The notes under the pieces: model-generated | The model's database searches: none | What the model was told of the DNA's origin: nothing | What the model saw: the letters and a program-made list of their open reading frames with translations, nothing else | Program-made: the position numbers and the translations under genes | In this document: one piece after another, positions 49,320 to 58,489 of the stretch | Position numbering within the stretch: the stretch's first letter is position 1 | How the letters are laid out: each line of letters opens with the position of its first letter | Assembly (NCBI RefSeq): GCF_958298935.1 | Contig: NC_084932.1 | Span: 2,893,501 to 2,957,500, forward strand | Direction of reading: 5' to 3' | DNA: 64,000 bases | From: Phragmites australis | Lineage: Eukaryota > Streptophyta > Magnoliopsida > Poales > Poaceae

Positions 49320-49975
49320 CCTGGATTCTATCAGACTCTTCAGTTATGGAATAAATATAGGATGTTATGTATCGTATCCAAATAATACAAATATTGTTAT
49401 ATTTCTGAAGCAGGATGTGTATGCTGAAATGTTGGGAGTTTCCCATTTTGGATGTGTATGCTGAAATGTTTGGCTGTAAAGTTGGGAGTTTCTCGTTTAG
49501 GTATTTGGAAATTACAACGCACTATAAGAGGCTTAGAAATATTGATCGAAAATCTGTAGAGGACACTTTTGAGAGGAAACTTGGGGTATGAGAAGGTAAA
49601 AATCTTTCTAGTATGTACGAGGAACGATAAGAAGATGTAGATGCAAAGATGAAGTCAAGGAACTCTCAAGCATTTCGTGATTTTTTTTTCTTCAACTTTC
49701 AAGTCAAGGGCTCAACATGTACAACCGATCAAGGAAGGTTTCATTTATTAATATCGACTGTTTACTTTCGAGACACTACCAACAACAATCCGAGCGACAT
49801 TTGCTGAACAATAGTAAAATCAGTGATATATCAACTAGCAGCTAGTAGCAGTAGGAACAGCTAGCAATGTATAGAGGGAGAAGGCAACAAGCCAACAATA
49901 TTGGTACTAGTTTGGATCCTCTTCATCTACTCATTATCTCGTGCAACCATCATCACCAGAATATCCCAGATGAAC
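49320..49975. other. 3' region of the reductase gene and intergenic sequence
   Basis: Shortly after the stop are GGAATAAATATAGG and similar AT-rich 3' UTR sequence. A short direct repeat (GATGTGTATGCTGAAATGTT at about 49414 and 49451) lies nearby. No gene is seen. Confidence 0.45.
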
Positions 49976-49979
49976 CCTT

Positions 49980-50690
49980 TCTCTCTTTTTTTTTCTTTTT
50001 TTTTTTCAAAGGAAGGGATTATATTAGAAATGGAGCATATTGCATCCCCCAATTACAAACAGAAACCTGAAGAGTAAAGAAATTACAAGGAAAACACATC
50101 CAGATCCTTCTCTTCTTAGTCGCCTCCGGTCGTCTGCCCCGCTCCTCACGCCACGCCACCAGGGACGATCGAAGCAGCACAGGACGCCGAAGGCGGAGAC
50201 CATTCCTTGAACCAGAACCGTGAAGCAACCACAGTCCTCGGAAAAGATACAAGATCCAACACTCGAGGCACAGATCCAAGGCACACTTTGAGGGCACATC
50301 GGCCGGAGTTGCCAAAACCGGTTGCGGCATAGGAAGCTCACAGAGTCCCAACCATCCCGTCGACGAGAAGCTTCAAACATAGGATCTGCCGCATCGTCCA
50401 TCGCCTCTCGGTAGTCCTGCGGAGAAGAAACTGCAACCAAAGGATGCAAATCGGCCATCTTCTCACCGGCGAAGATAGGGGAAGAGAACTGGCGCCATCA
50501 GTCACTGCCATGAGCGGTGGCCCAGAGACAACATCCGACATGGGCCATCCGAAGAGGACCGATATAGAAAACACCCGCACAAAAAGAGGAATACAAAATC
50601 TTCCTCTCCATCTCCTGAAGTGAAGGCAGACGCATAACTTTGTGGAGAAAGTCACCGAAATATACAGTAATATAAGTCTGAGCGATTTTA
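49980..50690 (-). repeat. Possible retroposon with poly(A) tail on the minus strand
   Basis: A T-rich run (49982-50006) on the plus strand would be a poly(A) tail on the minus strand. It adjoins moderately GC-rich sequence with overlapping minus-strand frames (50024-50458, 50338-50655). This fits the 3' end of a LINE or a processed sequence. No reverse transcriptase or endonuclease motif is recognised. Confidence 0.35.
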
Positions 50691-50974
50691 CTATTCATGA
50701 AGTTACTGTAAACACTGTTCATCGTCAGATACGATTCCCTCGAAGGCGCCCCCGCCACACGCCCTCCTCCTCCACCTGCTCCACCCAGGCGCAGCCACTT
50801 CCCGCGACGAGAACGGCGGCGGCCAGGACGTCGTGCACCCCCAACGCGGGCGCGGCGACAGAGGACAGGTCGGTGACGGCGAGCCGGCGGAACCGCACAG
50901 AGCGGAGCACCCTGGCCCAGAGCGCCGAAGCGGCGGCCTCCCCGCCGCACCGAGAGCACCGCCGACAGGCCCTG

Positions 50975-51335
50975 TGTCGGAATTATGCCGGAGTTAAGAA
51001 CGCCGGTGAGCTCTCTCTCTCTCACGCGTGAACCGGAAGATGAGCAGTGAACACTCGGATTTTTTGGTGCTACCAGACTGGCATCGTTTTCTTGTTAGAT
51101 TACGGAATATAAAGAAGCAATACATGGCCATGGTGGCCGAGATAAACGCGGCACGTTCGTGCTCACGAAGTGCCATCCCAAATCGCTGGGACGTGCCGCG
51201 AGAACAGGCGCATGGCGAGCGGCGGTGAGCGGCTGCGCTGATCATGCGCTCTAACTGAATGTCTGAAAATAGCAAAACGGAAAAACAGCTATCTACCCTG
51301 TCCATGATACGGCAACAGACTTATGCAGGCTAGCA
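50975..51335 (-). repeat. 3' LTR of the deleted Copia element
   Basis: The 361-base LTR runs TGCTAGCC...CCGACA on the minus strand, with a TATA-like CTTTATATTCCG at about 51105-51116. Its first 177 bases match 52060-52236. Confidence 0.85.
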
Positions 51336-51339
51336 AATC

Positions 51340-52059
51340 ACCCCCTAAGCGCTGTTGCCGGCAGAGAGAAGTTTGGTGAGGCCGATCTTGCTTCGAAGTT
51401 CTTCATACTTCAGTCGGCCGAGAGCTTTGGTGAGAACGTCACCCAGCTGTTCCGCCGTTCTGATGAACTGAACGTCGATCAGACCTCAGTCTGTACACTC
51501 CCAGACGTAGTGGTACTTCACGTCAATATGCTTGGTCCGGTCGTGGTGCACTGGGTTCTTGATTAGAGAAATGGCAGACTTGTTGTCCACCCGTAGTGTC
51601 GGTGCGCTGGCCTCGACGTCGAGCAAGTCCGTGAGGAGGCGCGCCAACCAGACGCCCTGACAGGTCGCGGCCGCCGCCGCGATGTACTCGGCCTCACACG
51701 ATGAGAGGGCCACAACCTTCTGCTTGCTTGATTGCCAAGAGATTGGCCCGTCATTGAGGAAGTAGATGACCCCGCTGGTGCTCTTGCGATCGTTGACATC
51801 GCCGGCAAGGTCGCTGTCGTTGTAGCCGTGTAGTCGCGGCAGCTCCTTCTTGTTCCCCGGCTTGAAGTGAATGCCCAGGCTCGCTGTCCCCGCCACGTAG
51901 CGCAGGATGCGCTTGACAGCAGCCTGGTGTTCCTCCATTGGCGCCTCCATGTACCGGCTCACATAGCCGACACTGAATGAAAGATCCGGACGCATATGGA
52001 GAAGATACCTGAGTCCGCCAATGATACTCCGGTAGGCGGTGGCGTCGACGCTCGGCGCA
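51340..52059 (-). pseudogene. Copia pol C-terminal fragment (RT end plus RNase H)
   Basis: The minus-strand frame reads VDATAYRSIIGGLRYLLHMR, PDLSFSVGYVSRYMEAP, HGYNDSDLAGDVNDRKSTSG, ALSSCEAEYIAAA and DNKSAISLIKNPVHHDRTKH. This is the end of the Copia reverse transcriptase followed by RNase H, with its aspartate and glutamate residues. After one stop near 51487 the tail reads LTKALGRLKYEELRSKIGL. At its 5' side the frame runs without a break into the LTR piece, so the long frame 52112-51486 is a chimera. Confidence 0.88.
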
Positions 52060-52236
52060 GTGCTCACGAAGTGCCATCCCAAATCGCTGGGACGTGCCGC
52101 GAGAACAGGCACATGGCGAGCGGCGGTGAGCGGTTGCGCTGATCATGCGCTCTAACTGAATGTCTGAAAATAGCAAAACAGAAAAACAGCTATCTACCCT
52201 GTCCATGATACGGCAACAGACTTATGCAGGCTAGCA
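52060..52236 (-). repeat. Truncated 5' LTR of the deleted Copia element
   Basis: The 177 bases are about 98 percent identical to 51159-51335. The start TGCTAGCC is next to the right CCCTG duplication. The remaining part of the LTR is deleted at the junction with pol. Confidence 0.88.
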
Positions 52237-52594
52237 CCCTGCACAGCGAGGAGCGCCGCGAGCGTGAAGGCGCAGAGGTCACCGAACCGGCGCCATCGAA
52301 ACGACGACGACGGCGGCAAAACCCGGGGAGAAGATCTTCAGCTCCTTGGTCCAGAGGGCGGCTACGGCGGTGAGAGCGCCGTTGAAGCCGCCGACGACGA
52401 TGGAGAGGTGGCAGAGAGGAACTGCAGGACAGCAGGCTGGACGAGGCGGAGCGGGACACGGCCGACTACTCCGGCTACACAATGGGTGAGCTCCCAGCCG
52501 GCGCCGGAGAAGAACAAATCGCCACCGCGAAAGAAACAGCGAGGAACAGCAAAACCAAGTGAGAAACTCCAAACTAGACCTAAGGAAACCTAGA

Positions 52595-52930
52595 TCTATA
52601 CTACTGCTACCGTCGCTGGCCAGCCGTCCACCTTGTCCGACGTTGGGGAGGCCGTCGGAGGCGGGCCGGCTGGCCAGAACGATGCTCAGATCAGGATCTC
52701 TTTTTTCGCCGCTCTCAACTGTAGCAGATGGGAGAAGGGAAAGGCTCCCTTCGTTTCATCACCAGTAGGCAGTCAAATCACCCTAGTAGGTTGCCACCGT
52801 CATCAGCAGCAGCAGCCACGGACAGCTCTGGCGGCGGACTGTTGATAAGGAGTTAAACAATCTTCTAGGCGTCGTCCTTGCCTTTGATATCCATGTCGAT
52901 GGCCAGCTTCTTGGGCCACTTGAACTTATT
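52595..52930. other. GC-rich to mixed sequence with a dispersed-repeat fragment
   Basis: Positions about 52850-52930 match the dispersed coding-like repeat also seen at 45500-45990 and 55400-55590 (shared CCTTGCCTTTGAT and TTGGCCA words). The rest has no feature I can support. Confidence 0.4.
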
Positions 52931-52934
52931 CTTA

Positions 52935-53201
52935 GGCTATCTCTAATCATATTCCCTTCATTTCGTTCCATTCTTGATTCCTTTCTCCATTCTCATTCCC
53001 TTTATTTCCTCTCATCTTCAACAGTTTTCCTTCGAGGAGAATCACGAAGGGAAAAGAGAGAGAATCGCGGCCTAGAGGGAATGACCCTGGGAATCCCTTC
53101 ACAACAGGAATCGTGAAGGGAAACCGTTGGAGCGCTGAAGGGAACGAAAATTCCGTCGTGAAAAGATTTTGGCCCCTGAAGGGAAACCGTTGGACATAGT
53201 C
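52935..53201. mobile_element. Harbinger/Tourist-type MITE, 267 bp
   Basis: The ends GGCTATCTCTAATC and GTTGGACATAGTC are imperfect inverted repeats flanked by TTA on both sides (52932-52934, 53202-53204). The interior repeats GAAGGGAAACCGTTGGA and CCCTTCA words. Non-coding. The ends resemble copies 1 and 2, but the interior differs. Confidence 0.72.
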
Positions 53202-53575
53202 TTACAGTTTTCATCCAAGCAGTGTGGACGATATAGCCTTGGTGGATTAACATCTTCAATCCATTTCTTGTTTCAAGCTTGATTAAGTAGGTTTGAACCG
53301 ATATTTGTTAGGCATATGTCATACGTATACATCTCTCATTCATTTATCTGGTCTCTTTTCCTCGTTTACATGATCCAGGGTGTTCAGCCGTGAAAGTAGA
53401 TCGGATGGCGAAGTGTTATTCAAGACATACATGATGAATTGAGGAAGATCAAGATCGTCCCTAACATTTTAAAACTCTAGAACATGATATAAGTGGAGGA
53501 AGATGATGACCTTTAATTAGTGGGTGGGTGGCGTGCATACCCTACTCTATTTAGGTTCTCTTCCAAATGCCTAGA

Positions 53576-54744
53576 GGAAAAAAAATCTATTTTTGTCCCT
53601 TCCCTATCATTACGGTTTAATTTTCGTTCTTCTCTACTACTTAAAATGTTTGCTAAATCCTTCCGTCATATGTGGTCTGTCGCTCTGCCTCCCGTCCCGC
53701 GCCTCCCGTGTGGGCCCTACAGCCTCCTGCGTGCTCTGCCGCGTTCATGCATCCGCGCATCCCGCGTGCTCCCGCATCCGTGCGTCCCATGGGTCCCGCG
53801 CTCTACCGTCTAACGTACAAAGCACGTCACCCACCTAGTCAACTCCAATACTAGAAATCCTTCATCCCCTAACATTTAAAGCCATCCAAAACTCGTTCCT
53901 CAACCTGTTTCAGAGTGGTTTTGCACACGTGACACTGCTGACTTGCATCCCGCATAGCCTGACCATGATGACTTAGCCTCTCCCATAGAATGACCCACCT
54001 GTCAGCATCTTCTTCTTCTCCCCTAAAGCCGCTTGGGTCTACGCCTCGGCCAAGATCGGCCGCCCACCTCCATCGCCGAATAAGAGGGCCAGAGCCCCTA
54101 TTGCGCTGAGACCCTGGCCGCCAAGCTAGCCGCGCTGCCCTGCTAGTCAGAGCCCACCAAGGAGGCGACAATGGCTACCTTAACGGCTCAGTCCAACTAC
54201 TTGTGCCGTATGTCCGAGCACGAAGGCATGGTCGTGTCACTACCGCCATGATCTGGTGGCACCAGCCGGTGTGACCCCTCGCCATGGTGCTGCTGCTATC
54301 GCTACCCGAGCCATCTCTACTGCCACCCGCCATAGCAGAGGGCCAGAGGCCCTTGCTACCCTGTTGATACCCATGGAGGAAGACGGAGGGGGGAGGCAGA
54401 AGACCGACTGCCGCTCAGGTCTGCACCCTGGCCAAGACTGGACTCCCGCCTTTATCGCCGAAGAAAAGGGCTAGAGCAGCAGAGCCCCTACTGCACCGAG
54501 GCCCTACCCGCCGAGCCGGCCTCGCCGCCCTGCTGGTCAGAGCCCTTGCCTTATGGCTGCGGCCTTGCTGGCCGCCCACTCTTGCCCCCGCCACTGCCTG
54601 CAGATGGGAAGAGATGGAAGAGGTGGGCAGAGCATTGCTGCTGCTGTCACCCATTGAGCTACAAGTTCGTCGGCAGATACAATTCACCGTGCTCGTGTCA
54701 TTTGGCCAGCAAATGTCGTCAACGTCGTCGGTTAGTTCTTCATG

Positions 54745-54792
<48 letters not shown>

Positions 54793-55333
54793 CCGGATGT
54801 GCCGTCGTAGCCAGTGCTTTGGCCGTGACCTGGTGCTGTCTTTTCTTGCTCTATGTTGGGCCCGGCCTTCGTGTCGTTGCGCCGTGGAGGTTGTAGCTGT
54901 ATCAGCCATTGCACCGTGATTCTATGATCTGTCATTGAGGTAGCCATTGCCGCCTCCCTGGTGGGCTCCGACCAGAAGGGTAGCGCTGTCGGCTCGACGG
55001 ACAGGGCCTCGGCGCAGTAGGGGCTCTGGCCCTCTTCTTCGACGATGGAGGTGAGCGGCCGGTCTTAGCCAGAGCGCAGGCCCGAGCGGCGACGGGGGAG
55101 AAGAAGAGGAGGCTGACAGATGGGTCCTAATGTAGGAGAGGCTAAGTCAGCATAGTATGGCCACGCGAGATTTAAGTCAGCAGCGCCACGTGTGCAAAAC
55201 CCCTTTGAAATAGGTCGAGGGACTAGTTCCATATGGTTTTAAATATTACGGGATGAAAGATTTCTAGTATTAGCGTTAAAGGATAAAAAATAAATAGTAG
55301 TGATAGGTGAGGGACGAAAAATTAACTTTTTCT
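53576..55333. mobile_element. Mutator-like element with long inverted arms, 1758 bp
   Basis: A perfect 9-bp duplication ATGCCTAGA flanks it (53567-53575 and 55334-55342), the Mutator signature. The ends GGAAAAAAAATC and AACTTTTTCT are inverted. After an extra 170 bases in the left arm, pairing continues for over 300 bases: about 53845-54180 faces 54930-55275, with shared GTTTTGCACACGTG and GAGGGCCAGAGCCCCTA. A segment of about 140 bases occurs three times: 54030-54170, 54405-54545, and inverted at 54960-55090. No MURA transposase is seen. The GC-rich interior could be captured gene sequence. Confidence 0.82.
54750..54789. repeat. (CT)n microsatellite
   Basis: About 20 CT units follow a short C run, inside the Mutator-like element. 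Confidence 0.95.
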
Positions 55334-55399
55334 ATGCCTAGAAATGGCTCTCAGCCTCCATCAGAACATCCAAAGAAACTACTGGCATCAGAAGTAGCG

Positions 55400-55600
55400 G
55401 CCGACTATGGATAAGGAGATTCATGACATTCATGCCGTTGTCCTTGCCTTTGATCTGCATATCGATCAGCTTCTTTGGCCACATAAACCAAACTTAGCTT
55501 ATCATCTTCCTCAAACCGGCAAGAAGTAGTGTCAAGAGAAGGATCCAAACCTTAGACTTTCTTGTCAACTGCATCCATGTATTCCACGTCCTCCTAATCT
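55400..55600 (-). repeat. Dispersed coding-like repeat, uninterrupted copy
   Basis: On the minus strand the reading DPSLDTTSCRFEEDDKLSLV is followed by AKEADRYADQRQ. The copy at 45500-45990 has the same order but is interrupted by a MITE. Source gene not recognised. Confidence 0.5.
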
Positions 55601-55679
55601 TTTCGTATGTCACATCTTCCATCATGCGTCTGTGGGGTTGTTGGGTGTGGCCTAAGTGGATTCTTATAGTATAGAACAT

Positions 55680-57040
55680 GTCACTGCTTAAGAAATCAGT
55701 AAATGAGACATCACATTAGTAACGTCCGCTTAACATGTGTCACTAGTATCCTATTAGTGATGGGTTCAATAAGGACACATCACTAATGTGCATTCTAATC
55801 GGGACCAGATATAGACCTGTCAATAATAAGTGGTCATTAGTGACAGGTCGTAACATGACCCGTCACTGATGATAATAGTGACGGGTAAAGTTGTGACTTG
55901 TTACTAATGACTAGATTATCAGTGACGGGTCGTCCTAGCTAGTCATTAGATACGGGTCAAGTTGTAACTTGTTACTAATAATAAGGTCATCAGTGACGGG
56001 TCGTCCTAGGCTAGTCATTAGAGACAAGTCAAGTTGTGACCCGTCACTAATGATAAGGTCATCAGTAACGAATCGTTCTAAGCTAGTCATTAGTGACAGG
56101 TCAAGTTGTGACCATCACTAATGATAAGGTTATCAGTGACAGGTCGTTCTAAGCCAATCATTAATGACGGGTCAAATTATGACCCGTCACTAATGAATAG
56201 ATCATCAATGACATGTCGTCCTAGGCTAGCCATCAGTGATAGTTCATCACAACTTGACCTGTCACTAATGATCCATTTATCAGTAACAAGTTATCCTATG
56301 CTAGTTATTAGTAACATATCAACTTGTAATTCGTCACTAATGACCAACTCCAGTCACTATTGATGGTATTTTTTTATTTTTTTTATTTTTCTCTTATTTT
56401 TCCTCACCTCAGCAGCACTAGAATAGCAACCATTGTATCTTTCTGCTCAAGTTTGATGTAAGGTGTAGCGGCTATGGATACAAACGCGCATTCTGAAAAT
56501 AGTGTAGAAACTTCAGGGAGTGAGAACTCAATCTTCTAGGCCGAATTTGGCCTCGAAAAATTCATTGAAACCGACATGGTCAAACAGCAACGGATGTAAC
56601 TTTTTCTGTAGATGTTCGTAGAGTAAAAAAAAGATCGAAATCGGAGTCTGCATGCAAAAGTTATGCCCGTTTTACCGAATGCACTTCGGATCACCTATCA
56701 AATTATAACCCTCGACAAAATTTGGCAAAAGTAGTCATTAGTGATGGATCATGGTTATGACACGTCATTAATGACCTTCGAAAAAGAAGGTTAAAATGAT
56801 AAAATATCTGGTTTCTATCACAACTATATGATAGCAGAGATGGTAAGGTGGTTACATGCGCGAGGAGAAGATCGCAGATTCGATTCCCATGGAACGTAAA
56901 CTTGAAAGTAGTGTGAAAAATAGCGTGGCTTGTGAGACATATGGGATGAGGCTGCATTGGGATGGATCGGGTAAATTTTTTTGATTTTTTTCGTGTCAAA
57001 AAATACAAAAAATGTTCATCGATCATCAGTGACAGGTCAA
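55680..57040. mobile_element. CACTA-derived fragment with subterminal repeats
   Basis: Dense direct and inverted copies of AGTGACGGGT and CCCGTCACTAATG occupy 55690-56360, as in the subterminal zones of CACTA elements and like 11541-11930. 56360-57040 has no coding content. Neither CACTA terminus is found. A partner end was probably removed when the Copia sequence at 57045-57440 arrived. Confidence 0.6.
55850..56350. repeat. Tandem array, unit about 72 bp
   Basis: The word ATCAGTGACGGGTCGT (with variants) recurs with starts near 55921, 55992, 56064, 56134 and 56207, spacings of 70-73 bases. Each unit contains an inverted pair GTGACGGGT / ACCCGTCAC. Confidence 0.8.
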
Positions 57041-57044
57041 GATT

Positions 57045-57440
57045 ACAACATGCCTCTCAAAGACCTTGCGCCTACAGGTTCACCTGCATCACGAGTGTCC
57101 ACTCGTTGTAGTTTGTCCGTGTGAACATGGGGTAGACCACTGAGCCCGATGTGATGACACGCTGGACGACCACCTCGTGGCCATCGTCGTCACGGTGCCG
57201 TGGCCAACGCGGAGGAGGTGTCGGTGAGCTACGGTGGCCTCGGCGCGAGGAGTCCTCGACTGCTCACCCCCAGGAGCCCACGACGACATAGCTGCATCCA
57301 GGCTCTGATACCAAATATTAGAATCAAACCAGGACATGCGAAACACACTTGAACACAAGAGGATTTTTGTGTTGCGACACAAAACTTGCAACGTTTTCTG
57401 ATTTTTATATTGCCAGAAGTAAAACACAATTACATGGGCT
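57045..57440 (-). mobile_element. Copia fragment: LTR end, PBS and start of gag
   Basis: On the minus strand, TGGTATCAGAGCC (57313-57301) is the standard Copia primer-binding site complementary to initiator tRNA-Met. Upstream in sense (57314 to about 57440) is an LTR tail with a TATA-like CAATATAAAAATC. Downstream is a gag start ending VVYPMFTRTNYNEWTLVMQVNL, then stops. The rest of the element is absent. The full extent of the LTR to the right is unknown, perhaps to 57640. Confidence 0.8.
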
Positions 57441-57727
57441 CTTAAGAGCTAATTACAAATAGTAATAGCCATGCAGAAATTAAGCACCTACTTTAACTCA
57501 GCCTAATGCAGAAAATAACCGACATGCACATGCAAATGAAACGGCCATGCAGTAATAAACTCTATGCACCTGCAGAAAAGAAACGGAAATGACACTAACT
57601 CTGCTCAGGATTAATCATGCAACAAAATTCAGTACTACTGCACTACTTTGAATAAACTATAGCTTGTTTCATAACTTACAGCATTTTAGTTTGACATATG
57701 TTGCTACTTGCTTTTTTTGAACTTTAG

Positions 57728-58481
57728 GTCAAATTTCCTTGGCACAAAGTTTGTAATATATGATAATCAGCCGCCATGCAATGCAACTAGTGCTACACAT
57801 TCAGGGAAAACAAGCCAGAGGTTCTACTCCAAGAAGGGGTCGATGAAGGCTTCTGGCAACAGGTACAGCATAGCACAAGTCTCATATGAGCTGAATGTCT
57901 TGGGATCTCGAGGTCCAAGGCGGATGAACTGTGTAATGCACTCCATACCTGCCTCATGCTTTGAGGCTGGTGGCAGTGTTCCTTGCCAGCCAGATAGCAT
58001 CCTTATCCACTCTCTTGGCGGATCCTTCAGCAGTGTCTCTTTCTCAAAGTCATCCACTATGGACCATTCTATGCATTTCAGCAGTGCCCGGTTCTCTGAC
58101 GCCTCAACAGGAGGGGGCATAGGGATCGGAGGTCGGGCATTGAGCGATGATGAAGAATGCAAGGACAGGCCTTTGATTCTCCGCAACAAGGCTCCAAGAA
58201 GGCATGAGCAACTGCAGTGCTGGTGCCTCAACTTCCGGGGCCGGGTCACTGTTGCTTCGATCAAGAACTTCCAGCCAGTTGCTGCGACACAGCCTGCTGT
58301 GGGAGCCCCGACTCAATCGCAGCCAGCCCCACCACCTCCACCGGATCAAGACAAGGTCATCCTGCAGTTCGGGAAGGTCGCGTAGGACATGTTCACCATG
58401 GACTACCACTACCCACTGTCAGCCTTCCAGGCCTTCGCCATCTGCCTGAGCAGTTTCGACACCAAGTTGGCCTGCGAATAA
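57728..58481 (+). pseudogene. Tubby-like protein, 3' exon only, premature stop
   Basis: A 3' splice site (TTTAG at 57727) opens the frame [16 protein letters not shown], which continues with [41 protein letters not shown] and [11 protein letters not shown]. This is the C-terminal half of the tubby domain of plant Tubby-like (mostly F-box) proteins, which bind phosphoinositides. The codon after GKVA is TAG (58383-58385). The same frame then continues [17 protein letters not shown] to the natural end LACE and stop TAA at 58479-58481. The upstream exons (F-box and first tubby half) are missing; a Copia fragment lies in their place. A single-base change could account for the TAG. It is probably a pseudogene. 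Confidence 0.9.
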
Positions 58482-58489
58482 ATCTGCCG

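Larger units (their letters stand above)
50975..52236 (-). mobile_element. Internally deleted Copia retrotransposon
   Basis: The element is flanked by CCCTG (50970-50974 and 52237-52241), a perfect 5-bp duplication. In minus-strand sense it starts TGCTAGCC at 52236 and ends CCGACA at 50975. A 177-base piece of the 5' LTR (52236-52060) joins directly to the end of pol (RNase H). A GGGGGTGATT polypurine-like tract and the 3' LTR (51335-50975, 361 bases) follow. The two LTR pieces differ at only three positions over 177 bases. Gag, protease, integrase and most of reverse transcriptase are deleted. Confidence 0.9.
50700..52590 (-). pseudogene. GC-rich gene relic split by a Copia insertion
   Basis: The flanks 50700-50969 and 52242-52590 have the same high-GC, coding-like composition and become contiguous if the Copia element and one CCCTG copy are removed. 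On the minus strand they contain hydrophobic readings such as GGFNGALTAVAALW and, across the junction, LCAFTLAALLAVQGLSAVLSV. LGVHDVLAAAVLVAGSG lies further on, in a shifted frame. It looks like a multi-membrane-segment protein gene or fragment with at least one frameshift. I do not recognise the family. Confidence 0.4.

Noticed and set aside
51486..52112. 208-codon minus-strand frame as a complete gene
   Set aside because: Its first residues come from a truncated LTR fused in frame to Copia RNase H; not a natural start.
54415..54909. Minus-strand frame with an Arg-Glu repeat
   Set aside because: The Arg-Glu run is the CT microsatellite read in reverse.
56121..56363. 80-codon frame in the CACTA repeat array
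   Set aside because: Made entirely of the 72-bp tandem units; no coding meaning.
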